64,000 nt of DNA from Mesostigma viride (Eukaryota > Streptophyta > Mesostigmatophyceae > Mesostigmatales > Mesostigmataceae), in contig RPFO01000480.1 in NCBI GenBank assembly GCA_009746045.1, positions 1 through 64,000 of the forward strand, written 5' to 3'. Under the pieces are notes generated by a model. That model was not told the DNA's origin, searched no databases, and was given only the letters and a program-made list of their open reading frames with translations. Shown piece after piece: positions 36,369 through 46,327 of the stretch; position 1 is the first letter of the stretch; each line of letters begins with the position of its first letter. The position numbers were made by a program, and so were the translations under genes.

Positions 36369-36391
36369 GGCGCCCGTTCTTATGGCGCCCG
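36369..36391 (-). repeat. Paired CGGGCGCC motif, element D
   Basis: Two copies of CGGGCGCC separated by ATAAGAA on the minus strand, matching the motif of A and B in an otherwise diverged region. Confidence 0.7.
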
Positions 36392-36523
36392 CCTTGGCCA
36401 GCCTTTCCCTTTTATGCTCAAAGAGACTCAGGTAGCACCTATGCAAATACTGCCTTATTGGGGAGCCCATGTCTTCACTGGGTGTTAAGCCCAGGAATCA
36501 CTCATGCCAGGCTGTGGCTCTGC

Positions 36524-36540
36524 TGGGGAATTGAACCCCA
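36524..36540 (-). promoter_or_regulatory. tRNA T-arm mimic in the 3' region of element D
   Basis: The minus strand reads TGGGG-TTCAATT-CCCCA. Compared with A, B and C the outer pair C-G became T-A and the G-T wobble became G-C, so pairing is kept by compensating change. Confidence 0.75.
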
Positions 36541-37029
36541 CCCCAACCTCCAGGTTTATAGGTGACCTGGAACTTTACACAAGAGAAACATTACAACCAT
36601 GGAACAACATGAGAATGACATGACATGATTATGTTTTATTCAAGCATTATATAACCCAGAATGTGGCTCCCTGGCAACCATGTTCCACATGGTCACACAA
36701 CCAGGTTCTTTATTAGCAACAGGTTGGAAACAAGCACTAGAAAACATATATACAGCAACCTGTAAGAACCAGCATTCGGGTTGCCCTTGCATGGCCTAAC
36801 TGTTTGAGGCCAAAGGCGTCGACTTAAGTCCTGGCGACTCTTCTGAACCCCATGGGGAGGGCCAGGCATGATTCTCAGCTGGTAGGAGTGACATTCCACA
36901 CCAACTCCTGTCCAGGAGGGTGTACCTAACCCTGAAGGACCGGCTGTCAACCAGTAAGCACCAGTCACCACTTGGTACTTTGGTCAAGCAGCCCACTGGG
37001 GACACCCAAGCTGAAGCAAGGCCTGGTCT

Positions 37030-39645
37030 CTATGGCCGCCCGTGTAAGGGGTCCATGAGCCCACGGAGCAGGGGGTACTGCCTCTCCGCCTTCTCCTCCA
37101 GCTTGGTGAGGGCATCTGCAGGGTTGTCCACACCAGGCACATGTTCAATGTGAGCTAGGTAGGACATCTCCTTGAGCAACAAGTAGTCAAGGTCCCTGCT
37201 CCTGGCCAGCTGCCTGTGCACAAATTGCACCATGCCCATGCTATCAGTCCTCACCAGTGTGTGCAGCTGCAACCTACAGGAAGCCACTTGACATAGCTGG
37301 TAGAAGAGCTCCCTCAAGTAAAGAGCAGTATGCAGCCCTTCACAGATTGCCCTGCACTCAGCAATATCACTGCTGGGTGTAACCCTGTTCTGCAACCGAC
37401 TGTACCAGGTAACAAGTGAGGTGTGATCTTGCTCCAGGGTAACTAATGCTGCTGCCCTGCCCCTGACCTCTGTGACCTTCCTATTATCCATAGAACTGTC
37501 CACATAGAGAACCATGTCAAGGGGCTTGTACAAATCCACAGGACCCAGTATAAGAGGGGGAGACATCATGACAGCCTGCACCACACTCTCAGCACCCACC
37601 TCAACCAGCTGGGAATCAGTAAGTCGACTCAAAACCAGCAAGTCAGGGGCACATATACTTGCAAGCCATGCCAGCATGCCCCTGATGGTAGCACACCTAG
37701 CCTGCGTGATGGGCTCCTGCAATGCATCTACAATCTGCTGTGGGTAGTCCTTACCACCCTCCATCCTGATGAACCACGAGCCCTTGGCTTGGAACAACGT
37801 AGCCTGCATGCCACAGAAGACCATAGGCTCATTCTCCACCATGTGCTGTATCTTACCCAGCTCAAACCGCTTCTGGATCTTAGCCAAGACAGCCTCAACC
37901 CAGTCTGGTGGACCTATGAGATGCAGGTCATCACCATGCAGTGAGGCAAAGACAGGAAGGCCATTGTGGGACCCTTGGAACAAACAGGGATCCACTGGAG
38001 ACACAGAAAACCCACAAGTATTCTTCAAGAATTTCTCTAGGCTCTTTCTCCAGATAATGGGACTGGACCTGAGACCTTCCAACCCTTTCAGAATTCTCAG
38101 GTACCTGGCCTTTATCTCTGCTCTCCATACAGCAGGTACAGTCACAAAGAAAGGAGGGATATCTCTCCAAGTCTGCCTAGCCTGATCTTGGTCACCCTTG
38201 AGAAAAGCCCTCTTGAAATCAATCAGCACAGAGCTATAGGGCACACCCTTAACCAGAAAAGACAGAAATATACACAGCAGAATCCTCCACGTGTCATGCA
38301 GCATCCCTGGAGTATAGAGCTCCTCATCTAACAACTGGCCAGTGCCATGATACTCGGTTACAACTGGTCTGACATGTGGCACCTGGACACCATCTACCTC
38401 CTTGAGCTTGAGGACAAACATCAATCTGAGCAGCTGGTGAACTTCTGGCAGCTCATCCACAGGTTCTGCACAGTTGGAAACTATCCACTCATGCCCAGAA
38501 GCAACAAAGCCAAGAGTCCATGCCTTAGCCATCTTGGGGCTCTGCATCATCTCGACTAGCTGGCGCCAGGGAATAGGACTGTGAGCAGCTATCTGGTACC
38601 TGTTTACCCCTAACTGCCGTGGATCAAAGGTGGTTGGGATTATCAACAGGTCCTCAGCTATGGGCTCCTGACCTTGAGGACCCTCAGCTGGCTGACTCCT
38701 AACAGCCTTCACCGCCACTGCAAGACCCTGGGAATAGTGATATCTTTCAAGGGGGAGGCTGCCCCTGCCTTCTAGTGCCAACTCATCAGAGGTCAAAGTA
38801 ACCCCTGGCATGCACAAGAAGTTCTGACCCAGAATGGCAGGCCCCTGATAGCCCTCTACCACACAGAACGTGGTGGGCACCCCTAAGATAGGCACACTCA
38901 CTTCCCCAAGGATCTTCATGGACACCTTTCCTGAGAAATCAGACACAGCAAGGCAACTGGGATGGGACATCTGTAAGCCTACAGCATCCTCTTCCCTGAT
39001 GACAGACACCTGTGAGTTGGTATCTACCTCCATTGTAGCTGCCCAGCACGACCCCCACCCCGTGAGCTTGGATACCTTGGGATCATGTTTGCTGCGCATG
39101 AGTGCTCGGATGACGTCCGCCATGAGAGGCCCCCGGGCCTTAGGTGGCTGCCCCGTCCCCTCTGGCCTTGTGACAGTTGCTTCAGCAGCCTCCTCCTGCT
39201 CGTCATCTTCCAGCAGGGACAGACCATCATCCACCACCAGAGGATTGTTAGCTGCTGCTGCCTGGCTCTGGCCTGGCTCCTCAACCCAGCTGGGAGGGCC
39301 TGGCCCGTCTGCAGGCCAGATTGCATGTGGCCTTCTCTCCTTGACATGAGCCCAGGACAACCTGTACACGTGCCTTGGATCCTTTTCCAAAGCCACCAGG
39401 CAAGATCTGTTAGCTTCTTCCACACGAGTGACAACCCCATCCTGCCACTTCCCCCGCTTGCCTGGAATAGATGGTTCCTTCCACATCCTGACCTTCAGCC
39501 CCACCTGAGGCCTCAGCACATTCCAGTTCTTGTCCTTACGTCTCAGCTGGGCAAATAACCTATCTGCCTTCCTAAGACTGGCCTGCACCACGTTCTCAGG
39601 CAAAGCTATACTGCAGGGCCAGGGGAGAGACAGCCACACCATCAA
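37030..39645 (-). CDS. pol of element D: integrase C terminus, retropepsin-like, RT, RNase H
   Basis: An open frame of 871 codons, entered by a frameshift near 39610 from the integrase part. In order: integrase C-terminal module (QVGLKVRMWKEPSIPGKRGKW), Glu-rich linker, protease-like EVDTNSQVSVI (39016-39024 encodes DTN) with AILGQNFL, RT (VPHVRPVVTEY, YTPGMLHDTWRILLC, LIDFKRAFLKGD, GLEGLRSSPIIW, ASLHGDDLHLI with HGDD at 37927-37938) and RNase H (LYVDSSMDNR, SSDIAECRAICEG, TDSMGMVQFVH, NPADALTKL). The first codons of this frame are out of frame with the ancestral protein, so its Met is not a true start. The RT half is fully open. Confidence 0.92.
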   Translation of the reverse strand: MMVWLSLPWPCSIALPENVVQASLRKADRLFAQLRRKDKNWNVLRPQVGLKVRMWKEPSIPGKRGKWQDGVVTRVEEANRSCLVALEKDPRHVYRLSWAHVKERRPHAIWPADGPGPPSWVEEPGQSQAAAANNPLVVDDGLSLLEDDEQEEAAEATVTRPEGTGQPPKARGPLMADVIRALMRSKHDPKVSKLTGWGSCWAATMEVDTNSQVSVIREEDAVGLQMSHPSCLAVSDFSGKVSMKILGEVSVPILGVPTTFCVVEGYQGPAILGQNFLCMPGVTLTSDELALEGRGSLPLERYHYSQGLAVAVKAVRSQPAEGPQGQEPIAEDLLIIPTTFDPRQLGVNRYQIAAHSPIPWRQLVEMMQSPKMAKAWTLGFVASGHEWIVSNCAEPVDELPEVHQLLRLMFVLKLKEVDGVQVPHVRPVVTEYHGTGQLLDEELYTPGMLHDTWRILLCIFLSFLVKGVPYSSVLIDFKRAFLKGDQDQARQTWRDIPPFFVTVPAVWRAEIKARYLRILKGLEGLRSSPIIWRKSLEKFLKNTCGFSVSPVDPCLFQGSHNGLPVFASLHGDDLHLIGPPDWVEAVLAKIQKRFELGKIQHMVENEPMVFCGMQATLFQAKGSWFIRMEGGKDYPQQIVDALQEPITQARCATIRGMLAWLASICAPDLLVLSRLTDSQLVEVGAESVVQAVMMSPPLILGPVDLYKPLDMVLYVDSSMDNRKVTEVRGRAAALVTLEQDHTSLVTWYSRLQNRVTPSSDIAECRAICEGLHTALYLRELFYQLCQVASCRLQLHTLVRTDSMGMVQFVHRQLARSRDLDYLLLKEMSYLAHIEHVPGVDNPADALTKLEEKAERQYPLLRGLMDPLHGRP

Positions 39646-40243
39646 AGTAATAGTTAACCCTGTGGTTCAGCTGCTCTTCTATCCCCTTACACCAGGCTGC
39701 CCTCTCTAAGGCAGATGCCACAAGTGGCACTGACTCTGCTGCTAGCACCACTGTCTTCACTTCACGTATGGATCTCTCTACAGCCCCTTGCTGCCCATGA
39801 CTCTCCCTGGGGACTACTACCAGCTTACAAGGCAGCTGGTCCTGATGCTTGAGCAAACAGTCAAACTGCAAGTCTGCCTGCACACTCTTGCACACCCCAA
39901 AGCCTGGGATCAGGGCCTTCATACCCAACAACAAGTGGTGCTCCTGCATACCAGGCAGAACGTCTATCAGCCTGTATCTGCTGAACCTGTCCACCCCCAC
40001 CAATATATACAAGCCCCTGATATGCTGGATATCCATCTGGATGTCGCCACGCTCCCTAGCAGGCTCCCTAGCATGGGACTGAGGTGGGTGAACAGCATTC
40101 TCCTGGCAACCACAGTTCTCAGCAGCAGCCTGGCAAGCCTCCCACAAAGGCTCCCTACCTAGCTTCCAAGCAAACATTGCTGCCTGCCCAGAATGCCCAA
40201 ACATGTGATGCAATCTATGGCCAGCCTCAGCATAGCTCAGCAC
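39596..40243 (-). pseudogene. pol of element D: integrase core fragment
   Basis: It encodes the HHCC region (HHMFGH ... ENCGC) and the integrase catalytic core: D in IQMDIQHIRG, D in VQADLQF, E in GQQGAVERSIREVK, then NYYFDGVAVSP, all collinear with A and B. It is joined to the upstream readthrough region by a frameshift near 40243 and to the rest of pol by another near 39610. The frames on either side are open and similar to A, so these are two small indels in an otherwise full-length protein. Confidence 0.88.
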
Positions 40244-40599
40244 TCTTCAGTACTGACCTGGCGAGACGTCTGAACCGTGTGTGGGGACACATGATCCACT
40301 CCTGAGGTTCCAGGGCTTCCCTGCAGGCCGTCCTGACGCCCCAAGTCAGGCCCTGCACCCTGGACCGCTCCAGGCCCTTCCAGCAAGGTCCCTTGGCCCT
40401 CCAGGCCAGCACCTGCTGGAGACCCACCACCTGCATGAGGCATAGGGAATTCAGCTGCAGCATTGTTATTGCAATCCAGTGGAAGAACAACATCTTTACA
40501 CCCTTGGTGCTGCACAAGGGGCACACCCCCGTCCTTATGTACATCCAGCACACCTTCCCCAAGGGGTGATTGACTATTTACAGGGGATGATGTAGCTAG
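40237..40599 (-). pseudogene. Region between gag and integrase of element D
   Basis: In the same frame as the end of gag, the sequence stays open from just after the TGA at 40602-40600 to 40237, giving about 120 residues rich in Gly, Pro, Gln and Asn. No domain is recognised, and in particular no hydrophobic-D[ST]G protease motif. It then runs into a frameshift before integrase. A and B have a region of similar length and character here. Confidence 0.55.
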
Positions 40600-40602
40600 T
40601 CA
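40597..40602 (-). promoter_or_regulatory. Candidate gag stop-readthrough site (TGA CTA)
   Basis: The minus strand reads CAG-CAG-TGA-CTA-GCT. UGA CUA is a well-known high-readthrough context in plant and animal viruses and some cellular genes. The frame after it is open for about 120 codons toward integrase. Confidence 0.55.
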
Positions 40603-41950
40603 CTGCTGCCCAGACTGGCCTCCTGCCCCAGCAGGCTTGGCCTTCCTGTCAGGACACTCACGACGCCAGTGACCTTCCTTGCCACACACAAAACATGCTC
40701 CACCCTTCTTCCCAGACCCAGCCCCACCCTTGCCAGGCTTCCCCTGGCCTCCCTGAGGCTGCCCACCCTGCTTGCCCTGGTTGCCTTGAGCTTGGCCCTT
40801 GCCTTGCCCTTGGCCACCCTTACCCTGCTGACCACCAGCTTGCTGGCCCCAACCCCTCCTTGGGACCTGCACCCTTGCCACCCTGAGCCCCCTGCCTCTG
40901 GCGCCTGAAGCGCTTACGCTTGTTGGGCCTTGCCCCATCACGGGCTGGGTACCCGGGGACATCACCTTGGCCCTGCACAGCGGAGGTGGCATTGCTGCCA
41001 TGGGACTGGATAGCCTTGCAGGCAGGATCTGGCTTCCTTATGCTGAGGATTACAAGCTCCAGAGCACGCAAGGAGCCATCAGTCTGGTTAAGAAACATGC
41101 GGGCACCGTTCCTCCCATCCACACTCAAACCCATACGGTCCAGGAAATAGTCTGCCAAGGCCCTATCTGTGACCAGGAAGCCATACTTGGCCCCCTTGTC
41201 CCTGATACGGTTGAGCCTAGCCCATTCCTCTGCCACAGGGCCCACTATCTCAAAGGTGTCATACTGATGCTTGTAGTAGTTGGTGAGGTTGAGAACCTTG
41301 TCAGAGAACTCCTCCCTCAACCCATCCAGGAACTGTGCCCAGGTTAGCTTATCCTTGACAGCAGTCCTAGCCTTCTCCCTGACACGCTCTGACGAGTCCC
41401 TGTTGCACGTGGACGAGTGAAACACTTGCACTAGGTTGACAGTGGGGTCCACGGAGAACACAACAAGCTCCATGTCCTCTAGCCACTTGTCCAAAGCTTC
41501 CTGTGCTAGTGGTGGGTTAAGAGGCTTTTGTCCATTCATAACAGTGACAGCACTCATGTGAGGTCTCGACCCTGGCAGCGCCTTCACTGGCTCCACCACA
41601 GCGGGTGTCACAACAACAGCACCACTTGGTCCAGCAGGCACAGGGGAGAGCACATCCACATGAGGCCTCTTACCATTGCCGTCAGCAGAGGGGTCCCTCT
41701 TACGCTTCTCCACGGCAGGTTGCCCATTCGCCACCGTTATTGCATCAGATGCCCAGCGCCCGCGCCTTGCGCGCCTCCTCCACCGAGTCTTCGTGTCGCC
41801 TCTTGCTCCCTGGTCGCTTTCCCCCATCGCCGTCGCTGGCTGGGATCGCCTCTCCCACCAGCGCCTCCTTGCCCTTCCCAGGCTCCTGGCTCTCTCCAGC
41901 CGGTGCCCCCCCTCGCCCTTGTCGCCGTCGCCCGGTTTGCCACGAGGCAT
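40600..41950 (-). pseudogene. gag of element D (one frameshift), with CCHC zinc knuckle
   Basis: The start is taken at 41950 (MPRGKPGDGD), just after a TATATA-like leader and collinear with the gag start of A and B; an in-frame upstream Met at 42010 is possible. The Arg/Gly-rich N terminus is followed by a Copia-type capsid region (WLEDMELVVFSVDPTVNLVQVF, WAQFLDGLREEF, ADYFLDRMGLSV). A frameshift near 40860 leads into a Gly/Gln/Lys-rich tail with CFVCGKEGHWRREC, a CCHC nucleic-acid-binding knuckle. It ends GQQ then TGA at 40602-40600. Protein identity with gag of A is low, but layout and length match. Confidence 0.87.
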
Positions 41951-42344
41951 TATATACAAGTGGGGACACAACAATAAAGGCGAAGGAAAAGGAAGAACTG
42001 ACTCAAGCACTGGCGTCGCTGGGGGATGCCGTGGGCACCGTCCCAGCTACTGACTCAGCACCTGCTTGGTTCGCTGCCTCCAGCTCTCGCTCTTGAGCAG
42101 TGGCTGCGATGGGCGTCTCTGGCCGCTCCTCGTCGCTGCCAGCGGCGTCCTCCCCGTCGGCGTAGGGTCCAAACACTCTGCTAACGGGTCGCCCGTCTGC
42201 AGATTTCTCCACTGGGATCCGGGGCTCGCTCCCACTCGAGCGATCCCACTCAAGGTTCTTCACCCACCGCGTTCCACCACCCCGCTTGTCGTTGCAGCCC
42301 CACGACCACCGTAGTCGTGTTCGGGCTCTTGCGGGACGTGCAGC

Positions 42345-43187
42345 TCAGCACGACGTCGTGCAGCGTACCCTTCTGGTACCGTCGCCTTGATCTATCTGCT
42401 GAGATGAACGTTCGATGATCCCCTCTGGCTGATCAACGAATTGGTAATGGAAGTCTTCTGGCGTTACCTCCCGACCCGTGATGACCTCGACCACTGGATC
42501 GTGTGCGTCTGGTTCCGCCGCCCGCGGTGTGTCGAGTGTTGACCAAATCCCAAATGGTCGTGTGGTTATCACCCACCGGTCTGCGTTGCCCCGTGACTCC
42601 TGCAAAAGAATGTTCACGAGGTGTTCGCACGTTTGTGAAACCACCTCTGCCGACGACCAGGGGTTGTCGACTTCGCGCGCCTGCGCTTGCCTGATCACGT
42701 CCGGGACTTCAACTCCCGCGCCCAGCACAGACGTTGCCACCTGATGGTTGAACAGTCGCGCTGCTCCCAGTCCAATGGCCACGATCTGGCCCAGTGCCTC
42801 CCGCGCCAAATCCAGCTGCGACACGGTCACGTGCCCGCCCTGGTGAGCCACCTCCAGACCGTAAATGGTCGAGGACAGCTCGTCCCGTATTGACACAAAC
42901 TTTTCGACGGCCTCTCGCGACAATTCGCCGGGAGCTGTCGAAGCCTCAATCTGCATCACAATGGGGTCGCTCGCCGCCGGCCCTGCTGCAGTTCCGCAAA
43001 CTGCTACCCAACCTTTCTTCGCCAGCCCCCTTGCCAGGTACGCCGCCTGGACGAAGGTTGATGCGGTGCTCGGATGAGCGTAGGGATGAAAAGGTCGTGA
43101 TCGCTCCGGGGCTCCTACCCGAAGCTGCGGCTGCGAGCTCTGGCTTTGCGAAGGCTCAATGGCCTGTTCCCTCGGCACGTTGGACAT
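42345..43187 (-). CDS. ORF0 of element D (about 280 codons), unknown function
   Basis: An intact frame between the 5' LTR and gag. The start is taken at MSNVPREQ (43187); a Met six codons earlier (43205) is possible. The protein is largely helical in appearance with no recognised domain, signal peptide or membrane segment. Near its end it has EDFHYQFVDQPEG, faintly like DREFVYTYCDF near the end of ORF0 in B. Beyond this I see no convincing similarity, so shared origin rests on position and size. Copia elements normally start directly with gag. Confidence 0.7.
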   Translation of the reverse strand: MSNVPREQAIEPSQSQSSQPQLRVGAPERSRPFHPYAHPSTASTFVQAAYLARGLAKKGWVAVCGTAAGPAASDPIVMQIEASTAPGELSREAVEKFVSIRDELSSTIYGLEVAHQGGHVTVSQLDLAREALGQIVAIGLGAARLFNHQVATSVLGAGVEVPDVIRQAQAREVDNPWSSAEVVSQTCEHLVNILLQESRGNADRWVITTRPFGIWSTLDTPRAAEPDAHDPVVEVITGREVTPEDFHYQFVDQPEGIIERSSQQIDQGDGTRRVRCTTSC

Positions 43188-43212
43188 GAAGAAGTAAGGA
43201 GACAATAATACG

Positions 43213-43861
43213 AGTTAGAAAGAGCTCCCAACGTATGTGAGCTCTTGGTCTTTCACAGCGCGTCTTAGCCAATGTTGCAAGGCAGCAACCTTGGGTTAAA
43301 TCTGTTCACCAGGCCACGACCACAATGGGCACTTCCACGACCAAGGTGGCACCCACGGTTCGTGCTTTCCGAGATAGCTGGTCATCCCCCATGACCAAGC
43401 AATATTCTTTGCGTTGTTCCTCGTTCCCATCGGCGTGACGAGGCACGTGCAGGCGTGCAAGCAAATCCTCAACGTCCACTGGCATCAGTGCAGAGCCAGG
43501 ACGAACTGGATTTGCCTAGACTCTGCAACCTAGGAAGTACAGGACCTGTCACAAGCCTGCAAGGCCTAGTATCCTTGCAGACCTGTGCCAGCTCCAGTAT
43601 TCCACCAGTCACAGGCTGCTGCTCCTCTGGTCTACGTGGACCACAGTCACGTGATAATCAGGCTAAGCCTGTGCAGGCACGGCCTGCCACGTGTCCTGTC
43701 CACTATACCAGAGGACTGCACCCTAGTCGGCCACGGACGGCTAGGACTTCGGGACCTTATATCTTTCTCGTCCCTTGTCTGTTTCAGGCGGTCAGCACGG
43801 CGTTGGAAAGGTCTTTCCAAACTGCATCCACTTAGCATATTGGTTGCCCAAAATGCTAACT
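43213..43861 (-). repeat. 5' LTR of element D
   Basis: 649 bp on the minus strand, AGTTAGCA...TCTAACT, followed by CGTATTATTG, the same first seven bases (CGTATTA) that follow the LTRs of A and B. It opens with a 12-bp stem (one mismatch) and a GCAA loop at 43832-43859. A block TTTCCAACGCC...GCCT matches the U3 of A and B. Its right end abuts pol of element C at 43862. Confidence 0.93.
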
Positions 43862-45580
43862 ATTTCAGGACAACATTTCCAGTCAGGTGCAGGGCCAAGC
43901 CAGTCAAGGGTGTAAAATGGGATGAAGGAGAGGTGCCCCCAGCAGCCAGTTTGGTGATTCCAGCTGTGTTGCACCCCAGCAGTATTGGCATAACTCACAG
44001 GAGCCTTGCTGCAGTGACACTCTCCTTTGACATATGACCAGCTAGTCCAAGAGATGAGCTCGCCTACGTTGTTTGAGGCTTGGAAGCTCGCCTTCTCCAA
44101 GGCATTGGAGGAGTGGTTGCAGTTTGAGTGTGCTGCACCAACAGACAGACGTCCCCCAGCATCAAGGAAGCTTGCTTTGAGGTTTGTGCTGAAGAGTAAG
44201 GTTGTGGATGAGGTATCAGTGCCCCATGTCAGGCCTGTCCTGAATGAGTATCACGGCACGGGGAGTCTGCCAGGAGAGGAGCTGTACACGCCAGGGATGT
44301 TACACGACACATGGAGAATTTTGCTATGTCTCTACGTGGGGTTGCTGAACAGGGGAGCAGCTATGTCATCAGTGCTGCTGGACTTCAAGAGGGCATTTTT
44401 AAAATCTGATCCAGAAGTGGCCAGGAGGGTGTGGAAGCAGGACGAGCCTTACTGTGTTGAGGTGCCTGCTATCTGGAAGCTGGAGCTGCATCAACAATTC
44501 CTGGTTATTCTGAAGGGCCTGGAAGGACTCAGGTCGAGCCCAATCATCTGGAGACTCACGCTGCAGGAAGCTCTGATGAGTGAGTGTGGTTTGAGAGTGT
44601 CTTCAGTTGATCCCTGTTTGTTGCTGGCCCAATGGGAGGGTCTGCCAATGTATGCTAGTTTGCATGGAGATGATCTGCATTTGCTAGCCCCCACGACCTG
44701 GCTGAAGAAGTTTATTCCTGTCATCAGTGGCAAGTTTTCACTGGGCAAGGAGCTATGGCAGGAGCCCAACAAGCCTGTAGTGTTCTGTGGAATGCAGGCT
44801 ACCCTGTTCAGGAGGGATGGGGAGTGGAGTATCAGGCTTCAGGCTGGAGGAGATTATAAACAGACCATTGTGAAGGCCTTGCCGGAGAAGATCACCCAGG
44901 CTGCAGGACCTGAGTTGAGAGGCATGTGGGCCTGGTTTGCCAGCATCTGTGGTCCGTCTTTGATGGTCCATAGCAGAATGCCTGATGAAGTGCTTGAGGA
45001 TAAGAAGCCTCGAGTCATAGCCCGATTGGTGGAGAGTACCCCTGATCTGATTTTGTATGGGATTGACTTTGCCCAGCCTATCACCTTGGAGATCTTTGTT
45101 GACAGTTCCATGGATGCTCGCCAGGTTACCAAGGTCAGGGGGAGATCTGCTGCTCTGTTTGCTTTTTATCAGAGCAGGGCAAGTTTGTTCAGCTGGTACA
45201 GCAGACTGCAGAAGAGGGTCTGTATCAGTTCAGATGTGGCAGAATGCAGGGCCATATGCGAGGGGATCCAGTCCAGCTTGTACATAAAGGAGTTAATGCT
45301 GGAGCTGGCTTCAGTTACCCCTTGGACCTTGCAGATGGAGACGTTGTTGCTAACAGACAGCATGGGTATGGTCCAGTTTGTTCACAAGCAGCTGGCCAGA
45401 AGCCGGGACCTGGATTATTTGTTGCTGAAGGAGTTGGCCAGTTTGGTTGACTTGAAGCATATCCCTGGCGAGGAGAACCCTGCTGATGCATTGACCAAGC
45501 TGCCACACAAGGCCCCAGCCCAGTACAATGTACTGAGGAAGCTCATGAATGCTGACTGTCAAGTCGGTCTATCTGTCTAA
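43862..45580 (+). pseudogene. pol of element C: linker, reverse transcriptase, RNase H
   Basis: The first 165 bp encode a linker similar to B (HPSSIGITHRSLA versus HPSSLGIGPHSLA) in a different frame. A frameshift near 44027 leads into a 517-codon open frame to the TAA at 45578-45580. It has VPHVRPVLNEY, YTPGMLHDTWRILLC, LLDFKRAFLKSD, GLEGLRSSPIIW, ASLHGDDLHLL (HGDD at 44663-44674), IFVDSSMDAR, SSDVAECRAICEG, TDSMGMVQFVH and NPADALTKL. The left end is cut by element D. It is about as far from A as D is. Confidence 0.92.
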
Positions 45581-46309
45581 AAGCTGAGAGCTGGGTGCTT
45601 AAGTCTCTGGATATCAGGCTGGGAGCTTGATTGTACATAATCCTGAGCACACCTTGAGGGGTGAGACATGTCTCTGGTGTGGGAATGTCTGACATTGTCT
45701 CTGATGGAGAGATGTCTATCTGGGGTTTTCATCTCAGTCTGAGGTTTCCCCAGATCTGTGGTTTGTGGGCGGGGTTCGATTCCCTGGTGCCGTCTTAAGG
45801 CGGAGTTTCACGGACTGGCTGACCCATCCACCATGCTGGTGAGGTGGCGACAGGTCCCCTGATTTTCCACGGTTGGACTGAGTATAGGAGCTTGTGTTTT
45901 GCATGTGCTTCGCGTAGATGTTGTGTCTGGTTCGATAAGGGGCAGCAGACCGGCGCCGACTCCCGTCTGGGGGTCAGCAATGTTTTCTGATGAGCTGTTG
46001 TGGGTGATCTGTGGGGTTTCGCCTAAGGTCCTGAAGGTTGTACATACTTCTCAAGTTCTTAGCTGAACACCTATGGGCTGCCACAGTTGGCCAACCTCTT
46101 GTACATGGGTAACACAACGAGCCTCCCGTGAAGGGATAGGGACTCATTGTAATTTGTTTGTGCTCCTGAACCAGTATGGGTGCTATGTACATATAATAAG
46201 GAATCCAAGCTGACTGTCATGCCCAGCGGGTTGTGACTTGTAGTCAGGGAGGATGTCCAGTACCCATTGTGTGTGTTTGTATGTACACTTGTGTGAGCTG
46301 CTACAGCTC
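45581..46309 (+). other. 3' untranslated region of element C
   Basis: No coding frame recognised. It holds the T-arm mimic and, near 46035, TTGTACATACTTCTCA shared with A and B. Confidence 0.8.
45770..45786 (+). promoter_or_regulatory. tRNA T-arm mimic in the 3' region of element C
   Basis: CGGGG-TTCGATT-CCCTG, identical to A and B over the stem-loop, with GGTTTGTGGG directly upstream corresponding to GGTTTATAGG in A. Confidence 0.75.
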
Positions 46310-46327
46310 AAGAAAAGAAAGGATTGG
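46310..46327 (+). promoter_or_regulatory. Polypurine tract of element C
   Basis: AAGAAAAGAAAGGATTGG directly before AGTTAACG. It is nearly the same as A and B. Confidence 0.85.

Larger units (their letters stand above)
36040..37029 (-). other. 3' untranslated region of element D
   Basis: About 990 bp between the pol stop and the purine tract. No coding frame was recognised. It holds the T-arm mimic and the paired CGGGCGCC motif. Confidence 0.8.
35914..43861 (-). mobile_element. LTR retrotransposon D (Copia-type, minus strand)
   Basis: On the minus strand from right to left: 5' LTR (43861-43213), ORF0, gag, pol, 3' untranslated region, purine tract, and the first 106 bp of the 3' LTR (36019-35914). 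The rest of the 3' LTR is lost at the A insertion. The right flank is pol of element C, so D inserted into C. It is divergent from A and B in protein but has the same gene order and motifs. Confidence 0.92.

Noticed and set aside
41528-42096. Plus-strand frames opposite D gag
   Set aside because: They are antisense shadows of the GC-rich N-terminal gag region on the minus strand.
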